Positions 29,016-40,884 of a stretch of DNA of 64,000 nt are shown in pieces. The translations under genes were made by a program, and so were the position numbers. The stretch covers positions 62,001 to 126,000 of the forward strand of contig OZ037869.1 in assembly GCA_964035575.1 (NCBI GenBank). The letters run 5' to 3'. The notes under the pieces were generated by a model that ran no database searches, was not told the origin of the DNA, and worked only from the letters and a program-made list of their open reading frames with translations. The stretch's first letter is position 1. Every line of letters begins with the position of its first letter. The stretch comes from Rhynchopus sp. YZ270_cl-10 (Eukaryota; Euglenozoa; Diplonemea; Diplonemida; Diplonemidae).

Positions 29016-30420
29016 CAGTGTGACACAGAATTAATGGCCGATGACGACATTTTGTAAAAATTGTTATATTATTCTAAAAAATAGGCAAAATTTGACTCAT
29101 TTCATTGCATTTTCAACTGGCCGTGTATGAAAAGTGTGTGTGTGGGGAAAATATTAACATGGAAATATCCCTTTTTGGTAAAAAAGGGTGTATGTGTAAA
29201 AAAAAAAAAAATACAGTGTAGCAGTACAAACGAGTGGGTGCACAAAAATAAATAGAGCATGCATTAGTATTTTGTGTGCATTCCGTTGGAATTGCGAACT
29301 GCGTCTAGGCGTCGTGGCATTGACATGATGTAACGTGCAACGAAGCTATTGTCCATCTTGGACCATTCCTTGTTGATGGCACGTTTAAGTGCTGACACGT
29401 CTTTGGGCTCCCGTTCGTTGACTGCAGTCTGCAGCTTGGCCCACAGGTTCTCAATAGGATTGAGATCAGGGGAGTTGCCTGGCCAGTCAGCTTTAGGGAG
29501 GAACGAGAAAGGTTGGGAGGAGAGGAATGCTTGAGTAACGTTCGCAGTGTGGCAGGGTGCCCATCCTGCTGAAACGTGTAGCTACTGTCAGGCAGGAGTT
29601 CTTTTATTTCTTTGAGCGCTTTCTGTAAGACGAGCGTACGGTACTTCTCTGCATTGAGAGCACCGTCATAGAAATAGAGCTTCGTCTTACCTCTGGTGGT
29701 GATTCCTCCCCAGACGTGAACCTTCTGCGTAGCCCTGACCTTATCAACGGTTGGGGGCGGCTCATCACCATCTGCAACCCAGACAACATCGTTCTTCTTG
29801 CTCACCCGAGAAAAAAGCCAAAAGTCTTTTTCATCGGTGAACATCACCTTTGACCAGTCGGTGTTTCGATGCGTTTCAGCAAACTCTATCCGGGCAGTGA
29901 TGTTCTTTTCCGAGAGCTTTGGTTTGCTCTTCGTTTGAACGGGCTTCAGCCCCTTCTCCTTCAGGCACCTGCGGACACTCTCCCTCGAAATCTGTAGTCG
30001 CGACGCTACTTTCCTGCAAGACTGAAACCGCTTGCCCCGCATGTGTCTAACCACCCTATTCTTAACGGTGTCGGTGGTGGCCGATCTCTTGCGTCCCCTC
30101 CCTGGCTTGTCCGAAAAATTCCGCTCTCCAGCGCGGTACTCCTTCACCCACCTACCCAAACTCCTCTTCGCAACGTTCAGCAACTCCGCCACCTCATCAT
30201 GGCTCTTACCGCCAACAACGACTAGCGACGCTGCCTGTAGGCGCAACCCTTCCCTCGTGGCCTCAGTGTTCACTTTACCCTTAACCATTATATTTTTGCT
30301 TTTATTGTGTTCCTGGGCGTAAATATTTTATGTTTTGGGGGTGTTTTGAATATGTCCTTGTCAAAATTTGCCGTTTTTTTATAAAATGTCTTCATCGGCC
30401 ATTAATTCTGTGTCACACTG
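29016..30420 (-). mobile_element. Tc1/mariner-type DNA transposon inserted in Helitron B3
   Basis: Terminal inverted repeats start CAGTGTGACACAGAATTAAT and continue to about 45 bp with two mismatches. The TA target is duplicated at 29014-29015 and 30421-30422. The uninterrupted site is visible in B2 (GGGTGTATATGTTATAAA at about 25288), which proves the boundaries. Confidence 0.97.
29264..30288 (-). pseudogene. Tc1/mariner (IS630 superfamily) transposase with one frameshift
   Basis: The first 250 or so residues read well. There are two helix-turn-helix segments (about 25-60 and 85-115), a GRGRKR AT-hook-like link, then VMFTDEKDFWLF (first catalytic Asp), VHVWGGITTRG, and FQQDGHPA (second Asp). 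A single-base loss just after that Pro-Ala shifts the frame, and the annotated frame ends at 29305 in unrelated sequence. The other frame continues with the expected WPGNSPDLNPIENLW (third acidic residue an Asp) to a stop at 29264-29266. The third residue is about 33 positions after the second, in the range of DDxD mariner-like enzymes. The copy is probably inactive, but its ends are intact and it could be mobilised in trans. Confidence 0.88.
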
Positions 30421-30659
30421 TATGTTATAAAATTTTCAAAAAACGAGATAACCATGAAATATGGACAGTATCCCCATAAAATGAGGTTATTGCGACCCTG
30501 GAGGCTCACTTTTGACACTTTGGGCAAAAATTAGGTGTAGAAGTGTATCGGCTTGAAAATATTTTTTTTCGTGATTTTTGGGGTCATTTTTTGGCTGGGA
30601 ACATTGGGCCACATTTAACCACAACTTCTCAAAAGGGCAAATCTGTGGCTTTAATGGAC

Positions 30660-31460
30660 TCATTGGGCGTTTTTATGACCTGGACATGGGGGTCAGATTC
30701 CATTTTTAACATGTTGAAAATTGGTCACAAGACCCTGAGAGAAAACCGAAGGTCAAATTGACCTTGAGTACCAGGTCAAATTTGTGTGGAAAAAATTTAC
30801 AGTACCTAATTTCTGATGCTCAAAAGTGCAAAATTCCTTCGGCAATGGCTTCATAGGACATTTCCATAACCTGGACATGGGGGTCAGACTCCACTTTTGA
30901 CCACCTGAAATTTGGTCATACACATGTATGAGACCCCAAAAACCAGGATTTTGACCAAAAAATTTTCCCAGCAATTTTTGCCTACAAAAAATCGAAAAAA
31001 ATTTTTTTTGATTTTGGCTCTCCGGAGTCTGTGCGCGCTGTGATGGGGTCAATTTGCGCTGAGAAATGGATATTTTTGACCTAAAATGCATGTATCAGTT
31101 TTTACATGATTTTTGGTTTTTTTTGTGTTGTGTGGGTTTTATGGTCAGTACCTAATTTCTGATGCTCAAAAGTACAAAATTCCTTCGGCAATGGCTTCAT
31201 AGGACATTTCCATAACCTGGACATGGGTGTCAGACTCCACTTTTGACCACCTGAAATTTGGTCATACACATGTATGAGACCCAAAAACCAGGATTTTTGA
31301 CCAAAAAAATTTTCCCAGCAATTTTTGCCTACAAAAAATCGTGAAAAAAAATTTTTTATTTTGGCTCTCCGGAGTCTGTGCGTGCTGTGATGGGGTCAAT
31401 TTGCGCTGAGAAATGGATATTTTTGACCTAAAATGCATGTATCAGTTTTTACATGATTTT
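30660..31460. repeat. B3 subterminal tandem subrepeats
   Basis: Two-plus imperfect units of about 350 bp with the same landmarks (GGACATGGGGGTCAGA, CTCTCCGGAGTC) as in the other B copies, more diverged from B1/B2 than those are from each other. Confidence 0.85.
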
Positions 31461-31616
31461 GGTACTTTTGTGTTGTGTAAGTTCCTGTAGGACAGTTGGG
31501 TGATGGAAAGTATAGTAAGTAATTTACAACTGGAAAACTAGGTGGATCGGTTCTTTTGTGTGTTTTTACTACAGTAATTTTCTTTTTTCCCTTTTGTCTC
31601 TTTTTGATCTTTATTT

Positions 31617-31680
31617 TTGTGGCATGACAATACTCTCACCCGCCAAAGTGAGCGCCTTCTTCAAGGTGTAGTCTTTTTTA
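31617..31680 (-). promoter_or_regulatory. conserved 3' UTR hairpin module (B3)
   Basis: The CTCAC/GTGAG stem with AATAAA just beyond, on the coding strand. About 200 bp upstream is a second conserved phrase, CTCTCCGGCTGGGAAGAA with CTTCATCACAAGAGA (31848-31885), which is also present twice near the other OTU remnant (13566 and 13846). Confidence 0.5.
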
Positions 31681-31945
31681 TCATCTATATTTTCCTCTCC
31701 AAAACTAATTTGTGCTTTCCATTCCCACTAAAAACAATAAAAACCGCTACCTGTGTGAGATAGTAGAAACTCCAATTCAAAACTTATGATAACCATTTTT
31801 TCCTTTTTTTTATGCAATCAACAACAAAATCCCCAAAAAAGTGTTTTCTTCATCACAAGAGATTTCTCTCCGGCTGGGAAGAAGTATGCAAACCCCCAAA
31901 AAAAAAAACAATAGAAAAAAAGCAACACAAACAAATTCACAATTC

Positions 31946-34900
31946 TTAAAACATTTGAAAGTCAGAAAATATCTCTGATGGAAATGTTGGGGACAATAGG
32001 GCTTTTTCGTGTGCTTTCAATACATTTACATCAGTTCCCGTACCAATGTTAAAATGGTCAGGATTAAAAGTTTGCACTAACAGCAGTCTATTTTGTGGTG
32101 GTATTTTTTCGAGAATCTCTTCAGGAGAAAGATTCTTTGGCAAAAAATGAAAACAAGAGTAGCCATCATTTTCAAATGTTCTAGAAGTTACAACAGTGAT
32201 GAGAACATGATGCATAACTGACATTAATGCTATCTCAGTATCCTGTGCATATTTGTCTGCTGATTTTAGCTGAACACGGCTGAGTACGATATCAAAGCTT
32301 CTGTTGTTTTATGATAGTGGGTAGTATGAAGTCAAGCAGTTACAAGAAGTACATACGTATTTTTGTCTCCAATTATAAGGGGATGCTCCCTGAACAGAAT
32401 CTCATTCTCTTCTAAGAATGCTCCAAAGGTTCTACGAAGACTGAACCCATCATCTACCTTCCCAGTGAGAAGCTGCTGTACTGCGTGATAGAAACAAGTT
32501 CCATCACCTCGAACATTTATTAGTTGCAGGTCACACATCGACAGAACATCCTGAAGATTGTAATATCCATCTGGGATGGAATTTGATCTTCCCCTGTTGT
32601 TTAATTATGATAATAGTTTCATATGAAATCATAGACAAATGATCATACATATTTTTTTCAGAAACTGTTGTTGACCTTTGCAAAGCTTCTGAACGTTTCT
32701 TGCTGTTGTGGATTGTCTTCTCCCTGTACATTATTTTTATGTAAATTATACACCAATAGTTTCCAACATACCTTTCATCCTCTGGATACTTAAACGGATG
32801 GTAATCTTCTATGAAGTTTTCGTTTTCATAGGTTACTTCTGCAAGAAGCCTCCCACAAGCAGGATTGCAGGCTTCATATTCATCATCATCAATAGGGCTC
32901 TCTCCATCAGCAGATGTTTGCAGGTTTTTGGGTTTGCGTATCACAGATGGGTCTTCTGTTGGGTTTGCTGCAAGATCATGTAGGCTTTTTGCATAGTCTG
33001 CTTCTGTGAGCCTCAGGTCACGCTTAAGCTGCTTCCTCCTTTCCGCACTGATCTTCATTTTTATTCCCCCAACAGATTCCTCAACTGCAGATATGACCTC
33101 CTGGTGGACACAGTTGTAGAGATATGTGTCACCTCTAGGTGGAAGACAAATCTTGATGTCGGTCCTGCTGCACACCCTTGACATTGCAACGTACAGATGG
33201 CCATGAGAGAAGCAGGGCGACTGTGACACATCCAGGCCCACCCTACGGAGCGTTTGTCCCTGCGACTTATTAATTGTCATTGCGAAGGAGAGTCTGACAG
33301 GAAACTGCTGACGTGTAAAATCAATCGTCAAATCCTTCGCATCACCGTCGCAGGGAAGCCGAGGGATGGCGACTGGCTGTGGTCTCTCTGCCCCGTTATT
33401 CTTCTTCCACTCGCATTCTTCCGTCAGGTTGGTGCAGACAAGGATGTTCTTCTTCACCTCCTTCACAACAAGGCGCGTCCCATTGCAGAGTCCTCCTGCT
33501 GGGTCTAGGTTCTTTAGAAGCATCACTATGCAGTTCACCTTCAGGTTTAGAGTGTTTGGAGGAAGACGCGGATGGTCCATTTTATTTAGGGCCTCTGTGG
33601 AGAAGAACTCGGCTGCAGTGGGATCCTTGCACGTGTCCTCTGAGAGGCTGGTGATTGTATTCCCGGGGAATCTGCTGAGAATTTTTTCGTTCATAAACAC
33701 CTGGCGTTCGTTTGTTGGGCACAGCAGCGCACAATTCTCATAGTGTCCCTCACTGATGCCTGGAAAGGTAAAAGAAATCAGACTCTCCTCGGTCACCTTT
33801 TGGTTGTTTCTGTCGTAGATTAGATCACGTGGAACCTGCAGAACTGCTGTTGTATCACCTCCATCTTCAGTAGCACCTCCTTCAACGCACCCATCTTCAT
33901 TAATGGATCCGTCTCCTACCTTCATCAAATACTCCCTGAAAGCATCATCATTCTTCACCCTCATGACCTGTGTGAGGGACATTTTCAGCAGGTCATTCCA
34001 AAGGTACGAGTTGTTTAGGGAAATCGCAATACTCTCATAGCTGGCTTTGTTTTTTCCTGGGACAGGAAGAATCTGTCGGAAGTCTCCTCCAAGCAAAACA
34101 GTAACACCTCCAAAAGGTTGCTGACATTCCCTCACCTTCCGCAGTGTTCTGTCAACTACCTCGATCACAGACTTCTGCGCCATAACAACCTCATCCCAGA
34201 CAATGAGGTCTGTGCGCTTGAGAAGTTCTACATGATCACTATCAAGAGGGCAAAGCTTCTTTGCGTTTGATTCAAGATCTATGGGTATCTTGAACCGGCT
34301 GTGGGCTGTCCTGCCTCCTGGGAGAAGTGTCGCTGCTATCCCTGACGTTGCCACAGCAATCGCAAATCTGTCCTCCAGTTGTTGTGGCTTTTGTTGTTGT
34401 TGTTGATCTGCCCTTGCCCTTCTGCTCCTGGCCCAGTACAGACATGCCTGGTATAGAAAGGTCTTTCCTGTCCCTGCAGCACCCTGCAAAAAAATTATCT
34501 TTCCCTGGTTGCCTTCCACAGAGGTCTTTACAGTGTTGAATACCCTGTTTTGTCCATCGTTGAGGTTGGGTGCAATAGCATCAAACTTTTTCAGCATCTT
34601 CTCCTCATTGTACCTCTCAGTGTCAAGTACAAACTCAGTTCTCTGCCCTGCAGTGCTTTCAGGAGGAGTAGGAAGCCCAAGCTCTGCCATTGTTGCCTTG
34701 ACGTTTGCTTCCTTCAGCAGCCTCTCCAGGTCCTTCAGGGCGTCGCACTTCTCCTTGGGGTAGAGGTATCTTTCTCCCATTGTCTGCACCCGTTGAAGCC
34801 TTTCCCCTCTCTCCAGTGCTGGCACACACAGCTCATACTCATATTGGTCCCATGCTTTTTTCACGTCAGCTGCAGAAGCCATGTAATGAATAATTACCAT

Positions 34901-37900
34901 GGCAAAGGTAAAACGTATCGCCCGTGAAGATAACGTCGTCTGTTTGCACTCCTCCATCGAGTTCATGAGTATCTGCCCATCGTGGATCAACCCCAATTCG
35001 GCTGCAGCTTCAAAAAACGTGTCGTGAACCAAGCCTGAAGATTGTGATGTTCTCAGCTCTGCAAAGCTCACAGGCCCACACTTGCGCAGAAGAAGGAGGC
35101 GAAGGCAGTGGAGTTCCTTATCCTTCACAGGAACCCAGTACATTCTCCCAATAGACAGATGTTCTCCTTCATTTCTATGCGAGTAAGTTCCGGCGGTGTA
35201 TGTGCATTCTTCTTGATTCCACATAAAGCCCGGCCTCAGCTTCCACTCCTTCTCTCTGGTGTAAGAAAAAAACTCAGGAACATCGTTGTAGAGCAGACTG
35301 TCAAATCCTTTGTAAGCGTCATGTCCTGGAATTCCTTCGTGGTATTTCCTGCACCTCTCATTTGCTTCAAAAAAAGCAAGCAAAGTACTTTTAGATGTTG
35401 CAGCCGCATCCCTTCTCTTTGAGTCAGCACCAGCATTCTTTAGAGGGAAGTACACCCTCTGTTCGTCCTCAAGATGAATATGAAGCCTGGTCACACCTGG
35501 GTATATCCTCACCATTTTTGTGGAAATCAGGTACCCACATGCATCAGCAGCAGTCATACAATGCGCCTTCAGCCACCTGTGGATGTCGGGAGCCTTTTTT
35601 TTGGATGCTGGTGGAGAGGTGTCTTTAGGTGTTTCACCTGCAGTTGATTCTGTCTTCTTTGTCTCCTTATCTTCCTTGATCTCACCCTCAACCTCCTTCT
35701 CCCCCTTGAACAAATATTTGAAAAGGTATTTCGCAGCTAGAATCCCACGCACTGCCTCAACGTTAATGTGGCATTGGTATCTCAGGAGAAGATAGGCGTT
35801 GTATGGAACCACCCACCTGTTGCTCCTCTGATTTGGATGTGTGGTTTCCCCTTTGTGTTTGTCCTTCCACTTCTTTACAACGTCTGGATCCACGTATGAC
35901 AGTCTTCCATCATCCCTTCTTCGGACGTCTGCATAGCCATCGCGTTGGATTCCGGTGCTGTGGCTGAAGTCCTTGGGGAAGTTGGACTTGCAGTGGCATT
36001 TGCCATCCTTCCCCCTCTGGAGGCAGGGTGAGGCTCTGTTCCTGAGGCAGTCAGTGTGCATGACGTACTCACTGACGGCTTTGTACAGCTTTGGATGGGT
36101 TTCATGGTTCGGAATCTCAGCATGCACCACGTGGTCCACATTGAAAGGGTCCTTTGGTGACGTTTTTTTATTGTTCCACAGTATTGCATGGCAATGAGGG
36201 AGCCCCCTCTTCTGGTACTCTGTTACCATCACCATTGCAATGTTCTCACCAAGAACATTTTTCTTGCGGATGTCTTTCACAAGCTCCTTCACCTTGAGGT
36301 CGAATACTCTGTGAACCAGATCCGGTCTGTCAAGTGCTGTTTCATTTTGCAGAAGGTTCGACTGGATCTCCTCCCACATTGGGTTGCAGGTCATTGTTAG
36401 AAAGTAGTCGGCCTTGCCATACTTAGCGTAGATAGAAAGGGTATCATTCAGCAGCTGCGCACGCGCTGGCATTCCTCTCTCGAATGATGTCGGCATTGAG
36501 ATCTCATTAGTTGGCGGAATTTGCTTCCCAGACACAATATCCTTTTTTTGTGCATAACCCATCCCCCTTCCAACAATGTGGTACTTCAGACGCTGATAAA
36601 TGCTGCGCATTGCTAAGTCTATGAAAAATTGTTGTGTGAGAGTGCCTTGCATGAGAAGAGGGTTGTAGGAGAGCTCATCTTTGTCTTCGTTCGGGCGGTG
36701 ATGCATCTGGTATGCGGCATACTGCTTTGCGGAAACGAATGTTGCAGAGGGTGTTGTATCTTCAAGGTTATTAGCGTTTCTTAGAACCTCATGCATTGTG
36801 TCCACAGCGTTGTCTGCTTCTGCACCATCATCACATTCTTCTACAGTTTCTTCGTGCACGTCTTCGTCCATCTTTTCATCGTGTGCAGGTATGTTTCTAT
36901 CGTCTGAATCTTCTTTATTCGCATCATCCTCCTGCATGTTGTCATTATCTTCACCATTTTGTTCATTTTCATTGCTGTTTTGGTTTGTAGAATCTGAATC
37001 TGCATCACTGTCAGCAGTTGCGGCAGCTGGAACTACAATTCTGTGAGGCATTTTGAGTCGGAATCCATCATGCTCTGTGGGATACAGAAATTGCAATGGG
37101 TATGCCAATAACTCATAGAGCTGGTTAAAATCATCGATGATGACTGGTGAGTTCCACTTGGCATCCTTACCCCTGGTATTATCAGCAGATGTAAATAAGG
37201 GGTAGACTGTGAATCTGCGCTCCTGAGGTGCGTCTTCATTGATGGTGTAGAACAGCTTTACAGCCCCCTTTGCCTCATCGGTGGTGTACTCTGATCCTGT
37301 CTTGCTTTTCAGCACTTCATTGAAATCGATCTTCAGCTTTTTCAGCTCCTCCTCCTTCCCTTTATACTGCTGGGCAATCGTTTTAAACTGGGAAGCAAAT
37401 GCATTGTTTCCCAGAAGAATATGACATATTTCAGCAAGCTGCCTCAGGTTTTCTGGGAGAATTTCACCATTCATGCTTTTGTGGTTATTAGGATCAGCAA
37501 ACCATGACTCTGCTACATCAGTGTCTGAAAAAGTGTACTTCTTCATTCCCCTCCCTTCTACTGACACTGCGGCTATGCCTGTGTTTGGCACACGGCTGTC
37601 ACGGCGCATTTTTCCCTCCACCATGGCGAAGTGCGCATTGAGGATCATGGCGAACTTTTTGTACTGTTTGTTCTTTAGAAGGGACAGATGCTCTTGGTTG
37701 AGGATTTTGACCTGAGGCAGCGACACCTTCCCACCAGTGCAGCATATTCTTGATGTCTCTCCAGGAAATAGCAACGCAGCACAATGCTCACACCGCCGAT
37801 CCATCCTTCCACAGGAATGTTGCTCTGTGTTGTCATCAACCTCCTCCGGAAGTGCCGCCCCTTTGTGCTTATAGGTGAAAATCTTTCTGACTCCCTTGCT

Positions 37901-39319
37901 TTGTAGCTTTTTGGATAGCTCAGCTCTTTTTTGTTCCAGGATGCTGGGAAAGTTTTCCAAAAGGAAGCGTGATTCTTCAAACAAAGAACCGGAAAGTTCA
38001 TCCACCTCAAAAGCAAGGTCCCTCTCAAAATCATGATCGACAAATTTTTCCTCAAGCTCCTCCATCAAGTCATGTTCTTTTTTTGTGAGCTCCTTCAGGT
38101 TTCTGATTTGACGTGAACTCCATATGGACCGTGCCTCCTCAGGACAGCTTGGGTCAAACATCATCTTTGACTGTGGATCTACGTCTCTCAGTGCAGTAAA
38201 GCTGGCATCATGCTCAAGTAAACGCAGCTTCACCTGAACCTCCTCAAGCTCATCAAGGCTGGTGTAGATTGGTTCTCTCTTTGTTGATAGTGTCTTCCAC
38301 CTTCTGATGTCCCATCTTTTCTTCAGTATATCCCTGAAGCAGTCGTTGAAGGTTGAAGATTTTGTCTCTGGTGGTTCTGATCGTAGTAACGGCACGTTCC
38401 TATGACACCACAGCAGTACAGTTTGGAATTTCAGCAGATTCTTCTGTTTCGCAAATTCAGGCCTTGCAGAAGTATTCTGCCTAGAAATGCGGAATATTTC
38501 TTCTGTATGGAACGTCCAGGAGGACAATGGAGTGTCATTCATGTTAAATGCTCTTGGTAACTCTGCTGCTGTCAAACACAATGCTGCTACAATAAATGCG
38601 GACTCTGCAGGTGTAGAAATATTTGTTCTGCCATCCAGAAGCGCCAATGTTCCCTCATCTTCTTGGAGAAATATGTCAGATTTGTAGTATATCTTTCTGT
38701 TCAGAACTCTAAACCGGATGCAGTATTTAATATGTTTCTGCAGTGAATGGACATCTGTAAACTGAGAATAGCAATATTGGCATTGTGTTTTGCATGTCGC
38801 CTCATGTGCAGTAAGGTTTTTGACTTCATCAAACTCTTGGCCACAGTGCTGACAACAGATCTTTCCTAGACACATATGGTTTTCTTCATGCACCTGTCGA
38901 CACAATGTACACACCTTCACACATTTTTGAAGGTGCTCATTTAGTTTCCACACATTTTTGTAAGAAACATCACATCGCTCACATGGAAAACGGCCATGTT
39001 CATCTACCTTGGGCTTCTTCTGAGGTGGGGCTGATTCTGTCATATATTGTCCTTCGCAGGTCTTTTGATGTTTGTATCTTGCATCTCGACAGGAAAACCG
39101 CACTCGACACTTTGGGCAAGTTTCTTTGCACTTCTTTGAGCTTTTGTGATTCTTGATCTGTTTTTCCTGTGCAAAGGACGCACCACAGTTGTCGCACATG
39201 AATCCCTTCTGATCTTCTTCTTCATCATCCTCTCTCTTTCGTTTTGGAGAGGTCTTTGTATTTGCCTTCTTCTGAGTGTGCCCATCATCAGATCCTGTCC
39301 CGCTCCGTTGTCTTTTCAT
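31946..39319 (-). CDS. Helitron zinc-finger/Rep/helicase/OTU protein, spliced, apparently intact (B3)
   Basis: Predicted exons 32772-39319, 32649-32723, 32357-32593 and 31946-32300 give 2404 residues. Introns are 48, 55 and 56 nt (GTATGTTGG...TACAG, GTATGATC...AAACAACAG, GTATGTAC...AAACAACAG). Parts: basic N-terminus; five C2HC zinc fingers (about 42-64, 68-88, 113-133, 156-176, 180-200); an acidic linker near 770-850; a Rep HUH motif H1042-C-H1044; catalytic tyrosines Y1198 and Y1202; a PIF1-like helicase with Walker A K1619, DEVVM, GGDFRQILPV and NKSQGQTL; and a C-terminal OTU domain with GDGTC and PDHFNIG. The second and third introns are required to bring the OTU halves into frame, and the spliced product aligns with the single-exon OTU of A1. 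The start is placed at MKRQRS (39319), the start kept in B1/B2, rather than 29 codons upstream. Confidence 0.88.
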
Positions 39320-39854
39320 TTTTTTGTGAAAGGTAAAGTCTCCCCAGACCACTGTTATGTGAGTTTTGAATAGTTGTGATAAATTGCTAGAAATTGAAAT
39401 TAACAAGAAACAAAAGAAAAATGGTTACTGGGAGAAAATTTTGCGTTTTCAAGAAGGAAAATAGAAATTGAAACCGCACCATACTTTTCCTATTTATGTT
39501 TTCCCCCCACCCCCGAAAACAATAAAGCTATAAAAACAATAAAGACAAAAGGGAGAGGTTGTTGTGAAACGCACACACCTCGACCTGTCGGTGAAATGTG
39601 GCTCTACTCCAACCCGCCCCGGATTAGAAAAATGGAAAAAAGGATAGGAGTAGGGAGCGGTGTTCAATTTCCTTTTAGCATTGCATGTAATCATAAAAAA
39701 TAAAATGAAAAATAAATTTTGAACTTTGAACAAAAAGTAAAACCAATCTGCATGTGCATAGAAAAAAGGGGAACCCATATTTTTGCGCAGGAAGAAGTAA
39801 GTTGCACATTCTCTGCGATAAGAAATACCCCCAAACGAAAAAAATAATTATTCT
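39320..39854. other. spacer between the B3 accessory gene and Rep gene
   Basis: AT-rich and non-coding; it must hold the promoter of the Rep gene. The end next to Rep (39340-39440) resembles 23830-23945 in B1, including AAAATTTTGCGTTTTCAAGA in B3 versus GAAAGTTTTGCGTTTTC in B1. Confidence 0.5.
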
Positions 39855-40419
39855 CTAATGATGTGCTTTATTGTGCTGGAAAAGAGCACCTTTGTGTTGA
39901 AATTCCCTTCCCCTCCAAGTACTAGAGCATTCGTGAGCATAACACGTCTTTGCAATTTTTTCGTCTTCTGCTGCTTCGCGCTTTCTCTTTCTGTCTAGCT
40001 CCTGTTGAGTTTGAGTTGTTGAAAGTGATACTTGAAAAGTTGACACATACCTTTTTCATGTCCTGACACAGAAGGAACACTTCGTTCAGCTGTTCCTTGA
40101 GATCTGAGACAGTCTGTTTCACCTCTTTCAGCTCTTCAGTCACTGAGGAAAAGCTTTCTGCAGAAACAGGAATTTCCAATGCTGCGGCCTCTTCTGACAG
40201 AAGCACAGAGTCCTTCTGAGTTTGCTCCTCTGTTTTAACGCCTTGCTCCTGTACCTTAGTTAGTACTGTCTCATTCTTCTGGGAGCACACTGGAATTGGT
40301 GGCAATTCCTCATTCTCATGAAGAGCTTGATCCTGCACATTGAACACAGGCAACATGCTTGGTGCATCTTTCTTCTGCACAAAGGGCACTGGCTTCCGCT
40401 TAAACTTCATGGTGTTCAT
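39855..40419 (-). CDS. Helitron accessory protein, coiled coil plus C2H2 finger (B3)
   Basis: Exons 40051-40419 and 39855-40001, with a 49-nt intron (GTATGTGTC...ACTCAACAG); 171 residues. The protein matches B1/B2 with scattered substitutions (for example KFKRKP for KIKRKP, and KIAKTC for KMEKTC before the finger). Both cysteines and both finger histidines are kept. The coil, the basic RKRKRE and the long-loop finger are unchanged, which argues for protein-level constraint. The start is MNTMK, shared by all copies, although an ATG seven codons upstream is open in this copy. Confidence 0.77.
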
Positions 40420-40627
40420 AGTTTTTGAGAAATAGTTCACCTGTTTTTGGTGTGTGAGTACAAAAATGCTATGAAAAGAGAAATGAGGGGTGAGCCAAGG
40501 TCAATCATTTTTATATTCAATTTTTTCGGCTTTCACATTTGTAAAAATGCAAAACCTTCACACAATAAAAAAAAGGTTCTCTTCACAACCACACCAGCCT
40601 CCTACATTTTAGCGAGCTTTCTTCTAG

Positions 40628-40721
40628 TGCGGGTTTGCGGGTTTGCGGGTTTGCGGGTTTGCGGGTTTGCGGGTTTGCGGGTTTGCGGGTTTACGGGTTT
40701 GCGGGTTTTACGGGTTTGCGG
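40628..40721 (+). repeat. telomere-like array 5, (TTTGCGGG)n
   Basis: About 12 units, the last ones degenerate (TTTACGGG, TTTTACGGG). It runs directly into the 13-bp satellite. Confidence 0.95.
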
Positions 40722-40723
40722 TA

Positions 40724-40883
40724 TGCTGTGCAAGGATGCTGTGCAAGGATGCTGTGTAAGGATGCTGTGCAAGGATGCTGTGCAAGGATGCTGTGCAAGG
40801 ATGCTGTGCAAGGATGCTTTGCAAGGATGCTGTGCAAGGATGCTGTGCAAGGATGCTGTGCAAGGATGCTTTGCAAGGATGCT
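40724..40883 (+). repeat. 13-bp satellite (GCTGTGCAAGGAT)n, short array
   Basis: About 12 units with scattered changes (GCTTTGCAAGGAT, GCTGTGTAAGGAT). It lies between telomere-like array 5 and a poly(T) tract. Confidence 0.95.
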
Positions 40884-40884
40884 G

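Larger units (their letters stand above)
28781..40627 (-). mobile_element. B3, full-length B-type Helitron with nested mariner
   Basis: An 11.8-kb element from TCTAGTTATTAC (28781) to CTTCTTCTAG (40627), with telomere-like arrays on both sides. In coding (minus) order it has the accessory gene (40419-39855), the Rep-helicase-OTU gene (39319-31946), the 3' UTR module, subrepeats and terminal region. It is interrupted by a 1405-bp Tc1/mariner. It appears to be the autonomous partner of B1 and B2. Confidence 0.9.

Noticed and set aside
32724-32771. Treating the minus-strand frame 32531-39406 as one unspliced protein
   Set aside because: It ends in non-homologous residues, while splicing three short introns restores an OTU domain that aligns with A1 along its length.
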